Assembly (NCBI GenBank): GCA_030616165.1
Contig: JAUWXV010000010.1
Span: 1 to 33,256 of the forward strand
DNA: 33,256 bases
Origin: a bacterium
GTDB taxonomy: Bacteria > SM23-31 > JAUVVT01
Direction: 5' to 3'
Below the pieces are notes generated by a model. The model was not told the DNA's origin. It saw nothing but the letters and a program-made list of their open reading frames with translations, and did not search any database. Shown in pieces: positions 8,090-17,485 of this stretch (positions are counted from its first letter, which is position 1; the number at the start of each line of letters is the position of its first letter). Both the position numbers and the translations under genes were made by a program.

Positions 8090-8959
8090 TCAGCCTTTTA
8101 ATTTATTGAGTATTTCTCTAAATCGATTTGCCCTTTCAAATTCGCTTTTTAATTTTTCTTTTCCGATTAGTTCTTTAACCTTTTCAAGTTCTTCGATATA
8201 AATAGAAATCACTTTTTTAATATTATTTTGATTGGTTTCGCAAATATCCTTCCAGATTTTAAATTGACTGGAGGCAATCCTCGTCATATCATAAAATCCG
8301 CCTCCCGAAAGTTTGAAAAAATCACCAGAATCATTATCGAACGAACCAACAGCGTTCATAAGTGCAACTGAAAGCATCTGCGGAAGATGACTAACTGCTG
8401 CTACAATTTCATCATGAACCTTTGGTGTAAGAATCACTGGAATAGAGCCGATTGTTATAATTATATCTCTTAATTTATCTATTATCAAGCGTGGAGTATT
8501 CACGCTTGGTATCAATGCATAAGCCTTGTTAATAAAAATACTCAAGTCAGCAGTATCAACACCGCTCTTCTCAGAACCCGCCATAGGATGACCGCCCACG
8601 AAATATACATTATCCCTAAACTCCTCCTGTGCTGTCTCCATAATTTTTTCTTTTGTGCTCCCTATATCAGTAATAATTGTGTCAGAACTAACCATTTTGG
8701 ACAATATTTTAATATGTTCAATTATAATATTAATGGGAGAAGAGAGTATAATCAGAGAAGAGCCGTCTATCCCTTTATCGATTTTTTCATAAGGAAATCC
8801 CCCGTCAATAATCTTCAATTTTAAAGCTTTTTCTATAGTTTCTTCACGCGAAACGCCGACAATTTTTTTCGACATTCCATATTTTTTAAAAGCAAGAGCC
8901 AAGGAACCACCCATAAACCCAACTCCGATAATTGAAATCTGATCAAAATGAGGTTCCAT
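8090..8959 (-). CDS. tyrA: Prephenate dehydrogenase
   Basis: TyrA oxidatively decarboxylates prephenate to 4-hydroxyphenylpyruvate, the tyrosine precursor. A Rossmann GVGFMGGS lies at residues 12-19, with VGVSRE after the second strand, SSPI, ITDIGSTK (~96-103) and the active-site HPMAGSEKSGV (~124-134). The 289-residue length covers the catalytic core only; no ACT domain follows, so feedback control by a fused ACT domain is not expected. Its ATG directly follows the TAA of the DAHP synthase gene, indicating translational coupling. Confidence 0.94.
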   Translation of the reverse strand: MEPHFDQISIIGVGFMGGSLALAFKKYGMSKKIVGVSREETIEKALKLKIIDGGFPYEKIDKGIDGSSLIILSSPINIIIEHIKILSKMVSSDTIITDIGSTKEKIMETAQEEFRDNVYFVGGHPMAGSEKSGVDTADLSIFINKAYALIPSVNTPRLIIDKLRDIIITIGSIPVILTPKVHDEIVAAVSHLPQMLSVALMNAVGSFDNDSGDFFKLSGGGFYDMTRIASSQFKIWKDICETNQNNIKKVISIYIEELEKVKELIGKEKLKSEFERANRFREILNKLKG

Positions 8960-9973
8960 TTAAATTCCTCTTTTTAGAGCGTCTACGATAACCTTAAGTT
9001 CTTCCATCAATTTAAAAAATTGGTCAGGATATAGACTTTGTGCCCCATCAGAAAGAGCAGAGTCTGGATTATTATGCACCTCCACCAGTATGCCGTCAGC
9101 ACCTGCTGCAATTGCAGCCCTTGCCATTGGAATCACCTTATCTCTTCTTCCTGTTCCGTGGCTTGGGTCGGCTATTATTGGAAGATGACTTAACTTTTTA
9201 ACTACAGGTATTGCACTTATATCCATTGTAAATCGAGTATAACTCTCAAATGACCTTATTCCTCTTTCGCACAGAATAATTTGATGATTCCCTCCGAGCA
9301 TGATATACTCTGAAGACATAATCAATTCCTCAATAGTAGAAGCCATTCCCCGCTTCAACAGCACTGGCACACTTACCTTTCCCACCTCTTTAAGCATATT
9401 ATAGTTCTGCATATTTCTTGCACCTATCTGCAGAATGTCAGCATACCTTGCAACGATTTCTATTTGGTTAGAATCCATTACTTCAGTAACCATTAGAAGT
9501 TCGTATTTATCTGCAGCTCCCTTCATATATTTAAGCCCCTCCTCGCCGAGCCCCTGAAAACTGTATGGAGATGATCTTGGCTTAAACGCTCCCCCTCTTA
9601 AAATTTTTGCACCAGCCTCTTTTACAATCTTCGCTATCTCATAAATCTGGTCTTTGCTTTCTACTGAACACGGCCCAGCCATCACAACAATATCATTACC
9701 TCCAATTTCTACTCCATGTATATCGATAACAGTATTTTCAGATTTAAATATTCTTCCAGCCAGTTTATAAGGCTCAGTAATTCTAATAACTTCTCTAACA
9801 CCATCAAGAACCTCAAGATCTCTTACATCAATTCCCCTTTTATCGCCAATTGCTCCAAGAACAGTCCTGCTTGTTCCGGTTGACCTGTGAACATCAAAAC
9901 CTAACTGGCTTAATTTATCAATGACATTTCTTATCTGATTTTCTGTTGCTGTGGGCTCCATTACTACTACCAT
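8960..9973 (-). CDS. aroF: DAHP synthase, type I-beta with N-terminal ferredoxin-like domain
   Basis: This enzyme makes DAHP from PEP and erythrose-4-phosphate, the entry step of the shikimate pathway. Residues 1-70 form a ferredoxin-like/ACT-like domain as in Thermotoga maritima DAHP synthase, where it mediates Tyr/Phe feedback. The barrel follows: MAGPCSVES (98-106), LRGGAFKPRSSPYSFQG, MVTEVM, QIGARNMQNY, LLKRGM, ADPSHGTGRR and EVHNNPDSALSDGAQSL. The length (337) matches that subfamily. AGAGG precedes the ATG. It lies just upstream of tyrA with stop and start adjoining. Confidence 0.95.
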   Translation of the reverse strand: MVVVMEPTATENQIRNVIDKLSQLGFDVHRSTGTSRTVLGAIGDKRGIDVRDLEVLDGVREVIRITEPYKLAGRIFKSENTVIDIHGVEIGGNDIVVMAGPCSVESKDQIYEIAKIVKEAGAKILRGGAFKPRSSPYSFQGLGEEGLKYMKGAADKYELLMVTEVMDSNQIEIVARYADILQIGARNMQNYNMLKEVGKVSVPVLLKRGMASTIEELIMSSEYIMLGGNHQIILCERGIRSFESYTRFTMDISAIPVVKKLSHLPIIADPSHGTGRRDKVIPMARAAIAAGADGILVEVHNNPDSALSDGAQSLYPDQFFKLMEELKVIVDALKRGI

Positions 9974-10018
9974 TTTATACCTCTAATTTTTAATAAAACT
10001 TAAGTAAATTTTAAAATT

Positions 10019-10043
10019 TACAACTTTTTTAAAAAAAGTTGTA
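10019..10043. repeat. Palindromic hairpin, chorismate mutase-DAHP synthase gap
   Basis: CAACTTTTTT/AAAAAAGTTG arms (10021-10041) lie 12 nt beyond the chorismate mutase stop. This is the solo CAACTT-type hairpin also found at the ends of the larger elements at 12476-12501 and 17328-17353. Confidence 0.65.
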
Positions 10044-10054
10044 TAAAAAACTTT

Positions 10055-10321
10055 TTACTCACAATATTTTCTTTCAATATTTCTTGATTCATCAATAATT
10101 CTTTCAAAAAGATTTCTTATATTCTTTTCTTCAAGAGGACCTTTATTTGCAAGAAAAAGCTTTTTAAATATTTCGTCTTCTCTTTCAGCAGAATAAAGTG
10201 GAAGTCTTTTTGGTTTTTTTATTTTTCCAATATTTATAACGCATTTAACTCTTTCATTTAAAAGTTCTAAGATTTTTATGTCAATTTCGTCAATCCTTTT
10301 ACGCCAGTCACCAATATCCAT
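10055..10321 (-). CDS. Monofunctional chorismate mutase, AroQ class
   Basis: The enzyme rearranges chorismate to prephenate. The 88-residue all-helical protein opens with WRKRIDEIDIKILELLNERV, the standard AroQ helix 1 carrying the active-site Arg, followed by IGKIKK and REDEIFKKL. No prephenate dehydratase or dehydrogenase domain is fused. AAGGAAGG precedes the ATG, and the gene starts 16 nt after trpA. It feeds TyrA nearby; the phenylalanine branch enzyme is not in the window. Confidence 0.88.
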   Translation of the reverse strand: MDIGDWRKRIDEIDIKILELLNERVKCVINIGKIKKPKRLPLYSAEREDEIFKKLFLANKGPLEEKNIRNLFERIIDESRNIERKYCE

Positions 10322-10337
10322 AAAATACCTTCCTTTT

Positions 10338-11132
10338 TTATTTTAATGGACTTTTTAGTTTTTTTACGTAATTTTTTACTTTTTCAGGAAGTTCTTTATT
10401 ATTTTTAAATTTTTCAATAAATTTTATTATTGCGCTGCCAACAACAACACCATTTGAGATTTCAGAAATTTTTTTAACGTCTTCCGGTGTCGAGACACCA
10501 AATCCTACCACATAGGGTTTTTTAAGATTCGATTTTAGACGCATTAAATAGGGCTTAACCTCAGAATATAATTTTCCTCTTGTTCCGGTAGTTCCAGTGA
10601 CAGAAACACAGTAAACAAAATCATCTGATAACTCCTCTATTAACCGTATTCTATTATTTGAAGTGGTTGGCGACACGAGAAATATGGTATTAATTTTATA
10701 TCTCCTTGCCAACTTTTTAATTTCATCTGATTCTTCAGGAGGAAGGTCTGGTATGAGGAGACCATCGATACCAATTTTTTGAGAATCTTTAAAAAATCTC
10801 TCTAATCCATATTTCAAGATAGGATTTAGATAACTAAAAAAAATCAGTGGAATTTTAACATTATTTCTAATTTTTTTAATTGTTTTGAAAATCCATTTTA
10901 AAGTAACACCATTTTCTAATGCAGTATGGGAAGAAGCTTGAATAGTCGGGCCATCAGCCATTGGGTCAGAAAAAGGAACGCCAATCTCTACCAAGTCTGC
11001 ACCTCCATCCGCAAGTGCAGGTATGAGTTCTGCAGTCGATTCAAGCCTGGGATATCCTGCAGTTATAAAAGGTATAAATACCTTTTTATTATTCTTTTTT
11101 ACATCTTGAAAAATTTTAGTTATCCTGTTCAT
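10338..11132 (-). CDS. trpA: Tryptophan synthase alpha chain
   Basis: TrpA cleaves indole-3-glycerol phosphate to indole for TrpB. Motifs: [29 protein letters not shown] with the catalytic Glu, the second catalytic Asp in [30 protein letters not shown] and [12 protein letters not shown]. The 264-residue length is normal. It overlaps trpB by 4 bp (ATGA type), indicating translational coupling in the trpB-trpA order. Confidence 0.95.
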   Translation of the reverse strand: MNRITKIFQDVKKNNKKVFIPFITAGYPRLESTAELIPALADGGADLVEIGVPFSDPMADGPTIQASSHTALENGVTLKWIFKTIKKIRNNVKIPLIFFSYLNPILKYGLERFFKDSQKIGIDGLLIPDLPPEESDEIKKLARRYKINTIFLVSPTTSNNRIRLIEELSDDFVYCVSVTGTTGTRGKLYSEVKPYLMRLKSNLKKPYVVGFGVSTPEDVKKISEISNGVVVGSAIIKFIEKFKNNKELPEKVKNYVKKLKSPLK

Positions 11133-12316
11133 AACTTTTTTCCCTCTGCCTCGGCGACTATGTCAACATCCTTATCCCCTCTTCCGGATAAGTTTATAAT
11201 AATATTAGTATTTTTGGAGCACTTTGGAGCGATTTTTACAGCATAAGCGACTGCATGTGCACTTTCCAATGCTGGTATTATACCCTCAATTTCAGTCAAT
11301 ATATGAAATGCTTTCAAGGCTTCTTTGTCGGTTGCACTAGTGTAATCGACTCTTCCGATTTCTTTTAGATAACTGTGTTCTGGTCCTACACCAGGATAGT
11401 CGAGACCAGCAGAAATTGAATGAGGTATCTTTATCTGACCATCAAAATCTTGTAAAATATAACTTTTTGAACCATGAAGAACACCTATATCTCCTCTTGC
11501 AAGAGTTGCCGAATGCTTTTGCGAATTTATTCCCAGACCTCCACCCTCAACACCATAAATCTTTACACTTTTATCCTTTAAAAATGGATAAAAAAGCCCT
11601 AAAGCGTTACTTCCACCACCAACACAGGCAATAAGAATTAGAGAACTATTTCTGTTCTTTTTTATTTGAGTTTTTACCTCTCTGCCGATAACAGATTGAA
11701 AGTCTCTAACCAACAAAGGATATGGATAGGGACCTACCGTGGAGCCGAGAAGATAAAATGTATCTCTAACATTAGTAACCCAGTCTCTTAAAGTTTCATT
11801 GATAGCATCCTTCAAGGTTTTACATCCAGACTTTACAGGTATTACATCAGCCCCAAGCAATCTCATTTTATAAAGATTCAGTTTCTGTCTTTCCATATCT
11901 TCTTCGCCCATATATATAACGCATTTCAAACCAAACTTCGCACAAACAGTAGCAACCGCCAATCCGTGCTGTCCAGCACCTGTCTCCGCTATGATTCTTG
12001 TTTTTCCCATTTTTATTGCAAGGAGAATCTGCCCAATGGTGTTATTAATTTTATGTGCTCCCGTATGGAGTAGGTCCTCACGCTTAAGAAAAATCTTTGC
12101 ACCACCCAATTTTTTTGTTAACCTCTCTGCGAAATAAAGAGGTGTTGGACGTCCTGCATATTTTTCAAGATAATGTTTATATTCTTCTATAAACTTTTTA
12201 TCCTTTTTCGCCTGAAAATATGCCATTTCAAGTTCTTCAAGAATTGGAACCAGAGTCTCAGGAACAAACATCCCGCCAAATTTGCCAAAGTAACCTTTTT
12301 TTCTTTTCATTTTCAT
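11129..12316 (-). CDS. trpB: Tryptophan synthase beta chain
   Basis: TrpB condenses indole with serine using [12 protein letters not shown] near the N-terminus, [12 protein letters not shown], the PLP lysine in HTGAHKIN (K89), ETGAGQHG, the phosphate-binding [10 protein letters not shown] and LEIEGI-like [17 protein letters not shown] are present, typical of TrpB1. Length 395. The start could be the first or third codon (both ATG). A palindromic element fills the trpF-trpB gap upstream. Confidence 0.96.
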   Translation of the reverse strand: MKMKRKKGYFGKFGGMFVPETLVPILEELEMAYFQAKKDKKFIEEYKHYLEKYAGRPTPLYFAERLTKKLGGAKIFLKREDLLHTGAHKINNTIGQILLAIKMGKTRIIAETGAGQHGLAVATVCAKFGLKCVIYMGEEDMERQKLNLYKMRLLGADVIPVKSGCKTLKDAINETLRDWVTNVRDTFYLLGSTVGPYPYPLLVRDFQSVIGREVKTQIKKNRNSSLILIACVGGGSNALGLFYPFLKDKSVKIYGVEGGGLGINSQKHSATLARGDIGVLHGSKSYILQDFDGQIKIPHSISAGLDYPGVGPEHSYLKEIGRVDYTSATDKEALKAFHILTEIEGIIPALESAHAVAYAVKIAPKCSKNTNIIINLSGRGDKDVDIVAEAEGKKL

Positions 12317-12330
12317 AATTTTTATTTTTT

Positions 12331-12501
12331 CAACTTACTTCTTTTTCAAAAGAAGGTGTCATTTTTACATTAGCAAAAAACTTTCAATTAAGTTTTTCCT
12401 CTTACAAGGAGAAATTTTAAAGATTTTTAATTCCTTGTGAAACAAGGAATTAAAAATAGGTTAAAGTTTTTTTGTGCAACTTTTTTTTCAAAAAAAGTTG
12501 C
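12331..12501. repeat. Nested palindromic element, trpF-trpB gap
   Basis: CAACTTACTTCTTTTTCAAA with AGAAG (from 12331) is followed by AGCAAAAAACTTTC, a CCTCTTACAAGG segment, a central hairpin TTAATTCCTTGT/ACAAGGAATTAA (12424-12456), ATAGGTTAAAGTTTTTTTG and GCAACTTTTTTT.../...AAAGTTGC (12476-12501). The layout matches the trpE-hisI copy. trpF ends inside the right hairpin. Confidence 0.8.
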
Positions 12502-13099
12502 AAATTTTAACTATCTCTTCAACTTTCCTTATGTCCTTTTTACCAGGTTTAATCTCAACACCTGACGATATATCAACACCGTAAGGATTGACTTTTGCAA
12601 CCGCAGATGAAAGATTTTCCGGATTTAATCCACCTGATAGTATTATTTTTCCGTATTTTTTGGCTTTAACTGCCAAATCCCAATCAAAAACTACTCCTGT
12701 TCCTCCATATTCACCAGTGACGAGACTGTCGAGTAGGAATGCGCTTGCAGTAAATTTTAAAAAAACATCAAATGAAAAATCTTTATTTACTCTAAATGCC
12801 TTGATAATCCTCTTATTGAATTGCCTGTAGTATTCGGGTGTTTCATCACCATGAAACTGTAAAATATCTATTGGACATCTATTCAAAACATCAATAACAC
12901 TTTCCTTTTTTTCATTAACAAATACGCCAACAGTATTGATAAATGGGGGAAGGCAATCTATAATTTCTTTTGCTTTATCAGGAGATATATATCTCTTACT
13001 TTTCGGATAAAAAATAAATCCTAAAGCATTTACTCCTAATTCTGCTATTTTTACAGCATCATCAACTTCGGTTATTCCACAAATTTTTATATAAATCAA
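12488..13099 (-). CDS. trpF: Phosphoribosylanthranilate isomerase
   Basis: TrpF converts PRA to CdRP in tryptophan synthesis. It has KICGITEVDDA (catalytic Cys) at the N-terminus, ALGFIFYPKSKRYI, QFHGDE, LLDSLVTGEYGGTG (catalytic Asp region), LSGGLNPENL and GVDISSGVEIKPGKKD. Length 203. It overlaps trpC by 4 bp. The final residues CNFF and the stop come from the palindromic hairpin GCAACTTTTTTTGA at 12476-12501. Confidence 0.95.
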   Translation of the reverse strand: MIYIKICGITEVDDAVKIAELGVNALGFIFYPKSKRYISPDKAKEIIDCLPPFINTVGVFVNEKKESVIDVLNRCPIDILQFHGDETPEYYRQFNKRIIKAFRVNKDFSFDVFLKFTASAFLLDSLVTGEYGGTGVVFDWDLAVKAKKYGKIILSGGLNPENLSSAVAKVNPYGVDISSGVEIKPGKKDIRKVEEIVKICNFF

Positions 13100-13875
13100 G
13101 ATGCTCCCTTTAAAAGTTCCATAAGTTTTTCTCCCGGAGAAGGGCTCTTCAATAAAACTTCTCCTATAAGAACCCCATTAAAACCCTTCTCCTTTAGAGC
13201 CTTTATGTCTTCTGATGTTTTAATCCCGCTTTCACTTATTACCAATGAGTTTGAAGGGAGTAAATCTTTTAAACGGAAACTTGTTTCAAGGCTTACCTCA
13301 AATGTCTTAAGGTCTCTGTTGTTTATACCAATAATATCTATCTTTAGTCCTTCAATTTTTTTTAGGTCATCTTCATCGTGAATCTCCACAACGCACTCAA
13401 TCTTAATAGATTTTGCTACTTTGATAAACTTTTCGAGTTCATCTCTTTCAAGGCATCTCGCAATCAAAAGGATAGCATCTGCTCCAATCTTTTTTGATTG
13501 ATAAATTTGATATTCACTGATTATAAAGTCTTTTCTCAATACTGGCAAATTGACCAGTCTTTTTATCGATGAAAGGTGGAGATCGTCTCCGAGAAAAAAT
13601 TTCTTCTCCGTCAGAACTGAAATTGCAGAAGCTCCATTTCTCTCATAACTCCTTGCAATATTTTCTGGGAAATAGTCCTCAAGAATAACTCCACGTGAAG
13701 GAGAGCCCTTCTTCACTTCTGCAATAACAGAAATACCCTTTTTCTTTAATTTCTTTTTAAGACTTTTTGAAGAAAATTTTTTCCCTTTACTCCTTTTTAT
13801 CGAATCTAATGGATTTCTCCTTTCTTCGAGAAAAATTTCTTCCCTTTTTAACGATAAAATCTCTTCAAGAAACAT
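13096..13875 (-). CDS. trpC: Indole-3-glycerol phosphate synthase
   Basis: TrpC closes the indole ring from CdRP. Barrel motifs: VIAEVKKGSPSRG (catalytic Glu and Lys), AISVLTEKKFFLGD, VLRKDFIISEYQIYQS with the catalytic Lys, ADAILLIA, VEIHDEDDL, IGINNRDL and VISESGIKT with the catalytic Glu, ending GVLIGEVLLKS. Length 259, monofunctional (TrpF is separate). It starts after a gap carrying a palindromic element 3' of trpD. Confidence 0.95.
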   Translation of the reverse strand: MFLEEILSLKREEIFLEERRNPLDSIKRSKGKKFSSKSLKKKLKKKGISVIAEVKKGSPSRGVILEDYFPENIARSYERNGASAISVLTEKKFFLGDDLHLSSIKRLVNLPVLRKDFIISEYQIYQSKKIGADAILLIARCLERDELEKFIKVAKSIKIECVVEIHDEDDLKKIEGLKIDIIGINNRDLKTFEVSLETSFRLKDLLPSNSLVISESGIKTSEDIKALKEKGFNGVLIGEVLLKSPSPGEKLMELLKGAS

Positions 13876-13927
13876 AATGTTATTATATTTCTAACTCAAT
13901 TTTTACAATTTTTTTAACAAAAATCTA

Positions 13928-14010
13928 TTACTTTCTTTTGAAAAAGAAAGTAACAAAGAAAACTTTCTATTATTTCTAATTCATCCCGATTACTCGGGAT
14001 GAATTAGAAA
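13928..14010. repeat. Nested palindromic element, trpD-trpC gap
   Basis: Outer hairpin TTACTTTCTTTTGAAAAAGA with AAGTAA (13928-13953), linker CAAAGAAAACTTTC, and a central hairpin with 17-bp perfect arms and a 4-nt loop (13973-14010, core TTCATCCCGA/TCGGGATGAA). The far outer hairpin appears lost. It sits about 85 nt beyond the trpD stop. Confidence 0.78.
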
Positions 14011-14094
14011 TGGGTAAATTTCTTATGTGCTGATTAGTAAATAAGTTTTTAATATTTTAGTAAATTATTCAAAATTTGCCAAATTTTTGTTATA

Positions 14095-15105
14095 CTACTT
14101 TTTATAAATCTCCTTAAGTTGTTCAAGTTTTTTTAGAGCGGAGCCTGAATCAATAGATTTTTCTGCTAATTGAATTCCATCCTCAATTTTATCTACAATA
14201 CCAGACGTTGCAATTGCTGCAGCGGAATTTATGAGAATCATTTCCCTTTTAGGACCTTTAACACCCTTCAGCACATCAACGGCAGAAGCGACGCTTTTTT
14301 CTATATCACCACCTGAAATCTCATTAATACTTCGTCTCGTAAAACCGAAGTCTTCAGGTTTAACGGTATAAGTCCTGACCTTTCCATCATTCAGTTCAGA
14401 GATTTGAGTTTCACCTATATTTGAAATTTCATCGAGACCATCAAACCCATGCACTACAAAAGACTTGATTGTACCGAGGCTTTTCATCACATAGGCAATC
14501 TTTTCTGTCCACTCTGGACTGAATACTCCCATCAATTGACAGGTTGCTCCTGCTGGATTTGTTAAGGGACCAAGGATATTAAAGACAGTTCTGATTGCGA
14601 TTTCCCTGCGTGGACCAATTGCGTATTTCATTGCCTTGTGCAAAAGTGGTGCAAATAAGAAACCGATTCCGATTTCGTTGAGAGATTTTTCAATGACATC
14701 GAGTTCTGCTTCGATGTTGACTCCCAGTGCATTCAGGAGGTCTGCACTTCCACACCTTGATGATACTGCTCTATTTCCGTGCTTGGCAATTATTACACCT
14801 GCTCCTGCCGCCACAAAAGCAGATATTGTAGAAACATTGAACGTATCCTGCATATCTCCTCCAGTCCCGCAGGTGTCAACAATAATTTTATGATTGGACC
14901 TAATCTTTGTTGCCTTTTCACGCATTACCCTCACAAATCCAGTAAGTTCCTCAACAGTCTCTCCCTTCATCCGAAGAGCGGTTATGAATGAACCGAGCTG
15001 GGCAGGTGTTACTGAACCTGTCATTATCTCATCCATCACCGCACTGGCTTCATTCTCGGTTAGATTATTACCTTCTACAACTTTTTTTATGCATTCTTTT
15101 ATCAT
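14095..15105 (-). CDS. trpD: Anthranilate phosphoribosyltransferase
   Basis: TrpD transfers phosphoribose from PRPP to anthranilate. The PRPP and Mg motifs DTCGTGGD and NVSTISAFVAAGAG are followed by KHGNRAVSSRCGSADLL, FLFAPLLHKAMK, GPRREIAIRTVFNILGPLTNP and VVHGFDGLDEIS. Length 336, normal. It is a separate gene from trpG, with a palindromic element between them. Confidence 0.96.
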   Translation of the reverse strand: MIKECIKKVVEGNNLTENEASAVMDEIMTGSVTPAQLGSFITALRMKGETVEELTGFVRVMREKATKIRSNHKIIVDTCGTGGDMQDTFNVSTISAFVAAGAGVIIAKHGNRAVSSRCGSADLLNALGVNIEAELDVIEKSLNEIGIGFLFAPLLHKAMKYAIGPRREIAIRTVFNILGPLTNPAGATCQLMGVFSPEWTEKIAYVMKSLGTIKSFVVHGFDGLDEISNIGETQISELNDGKVRTYTVKPEDFGFTRRSINEISGGDIEKSVASAVDVLKGVKGPKREMILINSAAAIATSGIVDKIEDGIQLAEKSIDSGSALKKLEQLKEIYKK

Positions 15106-15132
15106 AACTTTTCCTAAATTTTATATCTGCAA

Positions 15133-15243
15133 CTTACTTTCTTTGAAAAGAAAGTAAGCAAAGAAACTTTATACCTATTCATCCAAATACTCGGGGAAAT
15201 AATAGTAAGTTTTCTTGCTTACTTCTTTTTCAAAAGAAGTAAG
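15133..15243. repeat. Nested palindromic element, trpG-trpD gap
   Basis: This is the clearest complete copy: CTTACTTTC...GAAAGTAAG (15133-15158), CAAAGAAACTTT, a degenerate centre with ATACTCGGGG, AAGTTTTCTTG and CTTACTTCT...AGAAGTAAG (15218-15243). The two halves mirror each other. The right hairpin encodes the last residues and stop of trpG. Confidence 0.82.
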
Positions 15244-15800
15244 TAAAGAAAATTTTTTAGCAGTTTTTTACCACCTTCGGTTAAAAAAGACTCTGGATGG
15301 AACTGGACACCTTCAACAGGATATTTTTTGTGTCTGATTCCCATTACAGTTCCGTTTTTGGTTTTTGCGGAGATTTCAAGTTCATTCGGTAAATCCAACG
15401 AATCAACCGCAAGTGAGTGATATCTTGTTGCGTGAAATGGATTTCTCAATCCTTTAAAAATTGTTTTTCCATCGTGATGAATATATGATAATTTACCGTG
15501 AAGTATTTCTGGTGCATTGATAATTTTTCCACCGAAAACATATCCAATTGCTTGATGACCGAGACATACACCCAAAATCGGAAATCTCTCTTTGAATCGT
15601 TTTATAACATCAATACATACACCGCTGTCTTCTGGTCTTTTAGGTCCTGGAGAGAGTATAATATGTGAAGGATTGATTTTTTCAACCTCATCTGCAGTTA
15701 TACTGTCATTCCTGAAAACTGATATCTCTCCACCAAGTTCACCAACAAACTGAACAAGATTATATGTAAAAGAATCGTAATTGTCAATAATTAAAATCAT
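15219..15800 (-). CDS. trpG: Anthranilate synthase glutamine amidotransferase subunit
   Basis: TrpG supplies ammonia from glutamine to TrpE. Class I amidotransferase: NYDSFTYNLVQF near the N-terminus, LSPGPKRPEDSG, nucleophile GVCLGHQAIG (C79), RYHSLAV and GVQFHPES with the catalytic His-Glu. Length 193. The last residues LLLLKKK and the TAA lie inside a palindromic hairpin, as in aroC. The start overlaps trpE by 17 bp, coupling the two subunits. It could also serve folate synthesis (PabA), but the context favours Trp. Confidence 0.95.
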   Translation of the reverse strand: MILIIDNYDSFTYNLVQFVGELGGEISVFRNDSITADEVEKINPSHIILSPGPKRPEDSGVCIDVIKRFKERFPILGVCLGHQAIGYVFGGKIINAPEILHGKLSYIHHDGKTIFKGLRNPFHATRYHSLAVDSLDLPNELEISAKTKNGTVMGIRHKKYPVEGVQFHPESFLTEGGKKLLKNFLYLLLLKKK

Positions 15801-17277
15801 AATTTCTACCTTCGACCATTGCTATGGATTTAACAAGTGCTTTTGCCTTATTCACAGTTTCGAGGTATTCTTTTGCTGGCACGGAATCGTAAACGATGCC
15901 AGCGCCTGCTTGAATATAAGCAAACCCACCTGATTGGATAATAGTTCGTATGGTGATGCAAAAATCGAGGTTCCCGAACATGTCAAAGTAGCCAACAGCC
16001 CCGGCATATATTCCTCTTCTTGTGGTTTCGAGTTCGTCGATAATTTCCATTGCTCTGATTTTCGGGGCTCCTGAAACTGTTCCTGCAGGAAATCCCGCCT
16101 TCAAAATCTCTATCTGGTCAACATCTTCCTTTATATTACCAGAAACATGTGAAACAATGTGCATAACATGGGAAAACCTGTCAATTTTCATCTTTTCTGG
16201 AAGTCTAATAGTTCCATATTTACAAATTTTCCCCAGGTCGTTTCTTGCGAGGTCAACAAGCATTATATGTTCCGCCCTCTCTTTTGAGTCTCTGAGTAGC
16301 TTCCTTGCAAGTCTTTGATCCTCTTCGATAGTTACGCCCCTTTTAATAGTTCCAGCAAGTGGTCTTGTGGTTACGATGCCATCTTCTGCCTTAATCAACA
16401 CCTCTGGTGATGAACCAATTATCCTTAGTCCGTCATAATCAAAATAATACATATACGGAGAAGGATTTATTCTCCTTAATGCGCGATAGGTATCAAAAGC
16501 ATCAGACTGAACCTCTGCTTTAAATCTCTGGGATAAAACTACCTGGAAAATATCCCCTTTATAAATATAATCTTTTGCGGATTTTATAGATTCTTCAAAC
16601 TGAATTCGGTCGGTATTTGATTCAAGTTCCAGCCTGCCTCTTTTTACCGATGTATCCTTAAAATCATAAATCTCAAAACTTTTCCTTATTTTATGCAAAG
16701 TCTGCTCTATATTATAAACTGCCTCTTCATAAGATTCCTTAAGATTCTTACCTTTGGCCAAAGCATTGGAAATTATCCTGACGGTATGCTGAAAGTGGTC
16801 AACCGCAAGAACAGTATCCACAAATATAAAATAACTTTCAGGCAAATTAAGGTCATCTGTATTATTATCCGGAACGTCTTCAAAAAATCGAATGACGTCA
16901 TAAGAAAAATAACCAACAGCTCCACTGATAAACCTCGGCAAACCCTCCTGTCGTGAGCCTTTGAATTTCTTCAGGTATTTCTTTAGAATATCAAGCGGGT
17001 TTCCACTCAACCGCTCAATTTTGTTGTCTTCTATCAATTCTATCTTAAAACCTTTGCTTTTGAATATCGCCCTCGGATTGAACCCTATAAACGAATATCT
17101 CCCAATTGAGCCGGGTTTTTCTGCACTCTCAAGCAAAAATGAATATCTGGTGTCTGAACAAACCTTTTTATAAAGTGAAACAGGTGTCTCTATATCGCCG
17201 GAAATTTCGGTATACACAGGAATTACTTCATTATATTCCGCTAATTTTTGAAATTCTTCCCAATCTGGATAATACAT
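15784..17277 (-). CDS. trpE: Anthranilate synthase component I
   Basis: TrpE converts chorismate and ammonia to anthranilate. The N-terminal LLESA element (48-52) is the tryptophan feedback-binding motif, so allosteric inhibition is expected. The chorismate-binding domain has GAVGYFSYD, YKGDIFQVVLSQRF, SSPEVLIK, TRPLAGTIKRG, DLARNDLGK, HIVSHVSG, GTVSGAPKIRAMEII, RRGIYAGAVGYF and QAGAGIVYDS. Length 497. It overlaps trpG and is the first trp gene after hisI. Confidence 0.96.
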   Translation of the reverse strand: MYYPDWEEFQKLAEYNEVIPVYTEISGDIETPVSLYKKVCSDTRYSFLLESAEKPGSIGRYSFIGFNPRAIFKSKGFKIELIEDNKIERLSGNPLDILKKYLKKFKGSRQEGLPRFISGAVGYFSYDVIRFFEDVPDNNTDDLNLPESYFIFVDTVLAVDHFQHTVRIISNALAKGKNLKESYEEAVYNIEQTLHKIRKSFEIYDFKDTSVKRGRLELESNTDRIQFEESIKSAKDYIYKGDIFQVVLSQRFKAEVQSDAFDTYRALRRINPSPYMYYFDYDGLRIIGSSPEVLIKAEDGIVTTRPLAGTIKRGVTIEEDQRLARKLLRDSKERAEHIMLVDLARNDLGKICKYGTIRLPEKMKIDRFSHVMHIVSHVSGNIKEDVDQIEILKAGFPAGTVSGAPKIRAMEIIDELETTRRGIYAGAVGYFDMFGNLDFCITIRTIIQSGGFAYIQAGAGIVYDSVPAKEYLETVNKAKALVKSIAMVEGRNYDFNY

Positions 17278-17327
17278 AACTATATTCTTTATGTTAAAAA
17301 ATTAAGATTTTGTAAATTTTTATATTT

Positions 17328-17485
17328 GCAACTTTTTGTGTAAAAAAAGTTGCACAAAAAAACTTTTAATTATTTCTCCTCTTACGAGAAGAAATTTAAT
17401 AATTTATAATTCATCCCGAACATTCGGGATGAATTATAAATAGGTATAAAGTTTCTTTGCCTACTTTCTTTTCAAAGAAAGTAGG
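17328..17485. repeat. Nested palindromic element, hisI-trpE gap (longest copy)
   Basis: GCAACTTTTTGTGTAAAAAA with AGTTGC (17328-17353), ACAAAAAAACTTTTAATTAT, a TCTCCTCTTACGAGAAGA segment, a central hairpin with 18-bp perfect arms and a 2-nt loop (17403-17440, core TTCATCCCGAA/TTCGGGATGAA), AGGTATAAAGTTTCTTTG and CCTACTTTC...GAAAGTAGG (17460-17485). The right hairpin is translated as the hisI tail. Confidence 0.83.

Noticed and set aside
3607-17485. The intercistronic hairpins as ordinary intrinsic terminators
   Set aside because: They are A/T-rich hairpins without a consistent following U-run and would stop an operon at nearly every gene. A repeat-element reading fits their mirrored, modular structure better.
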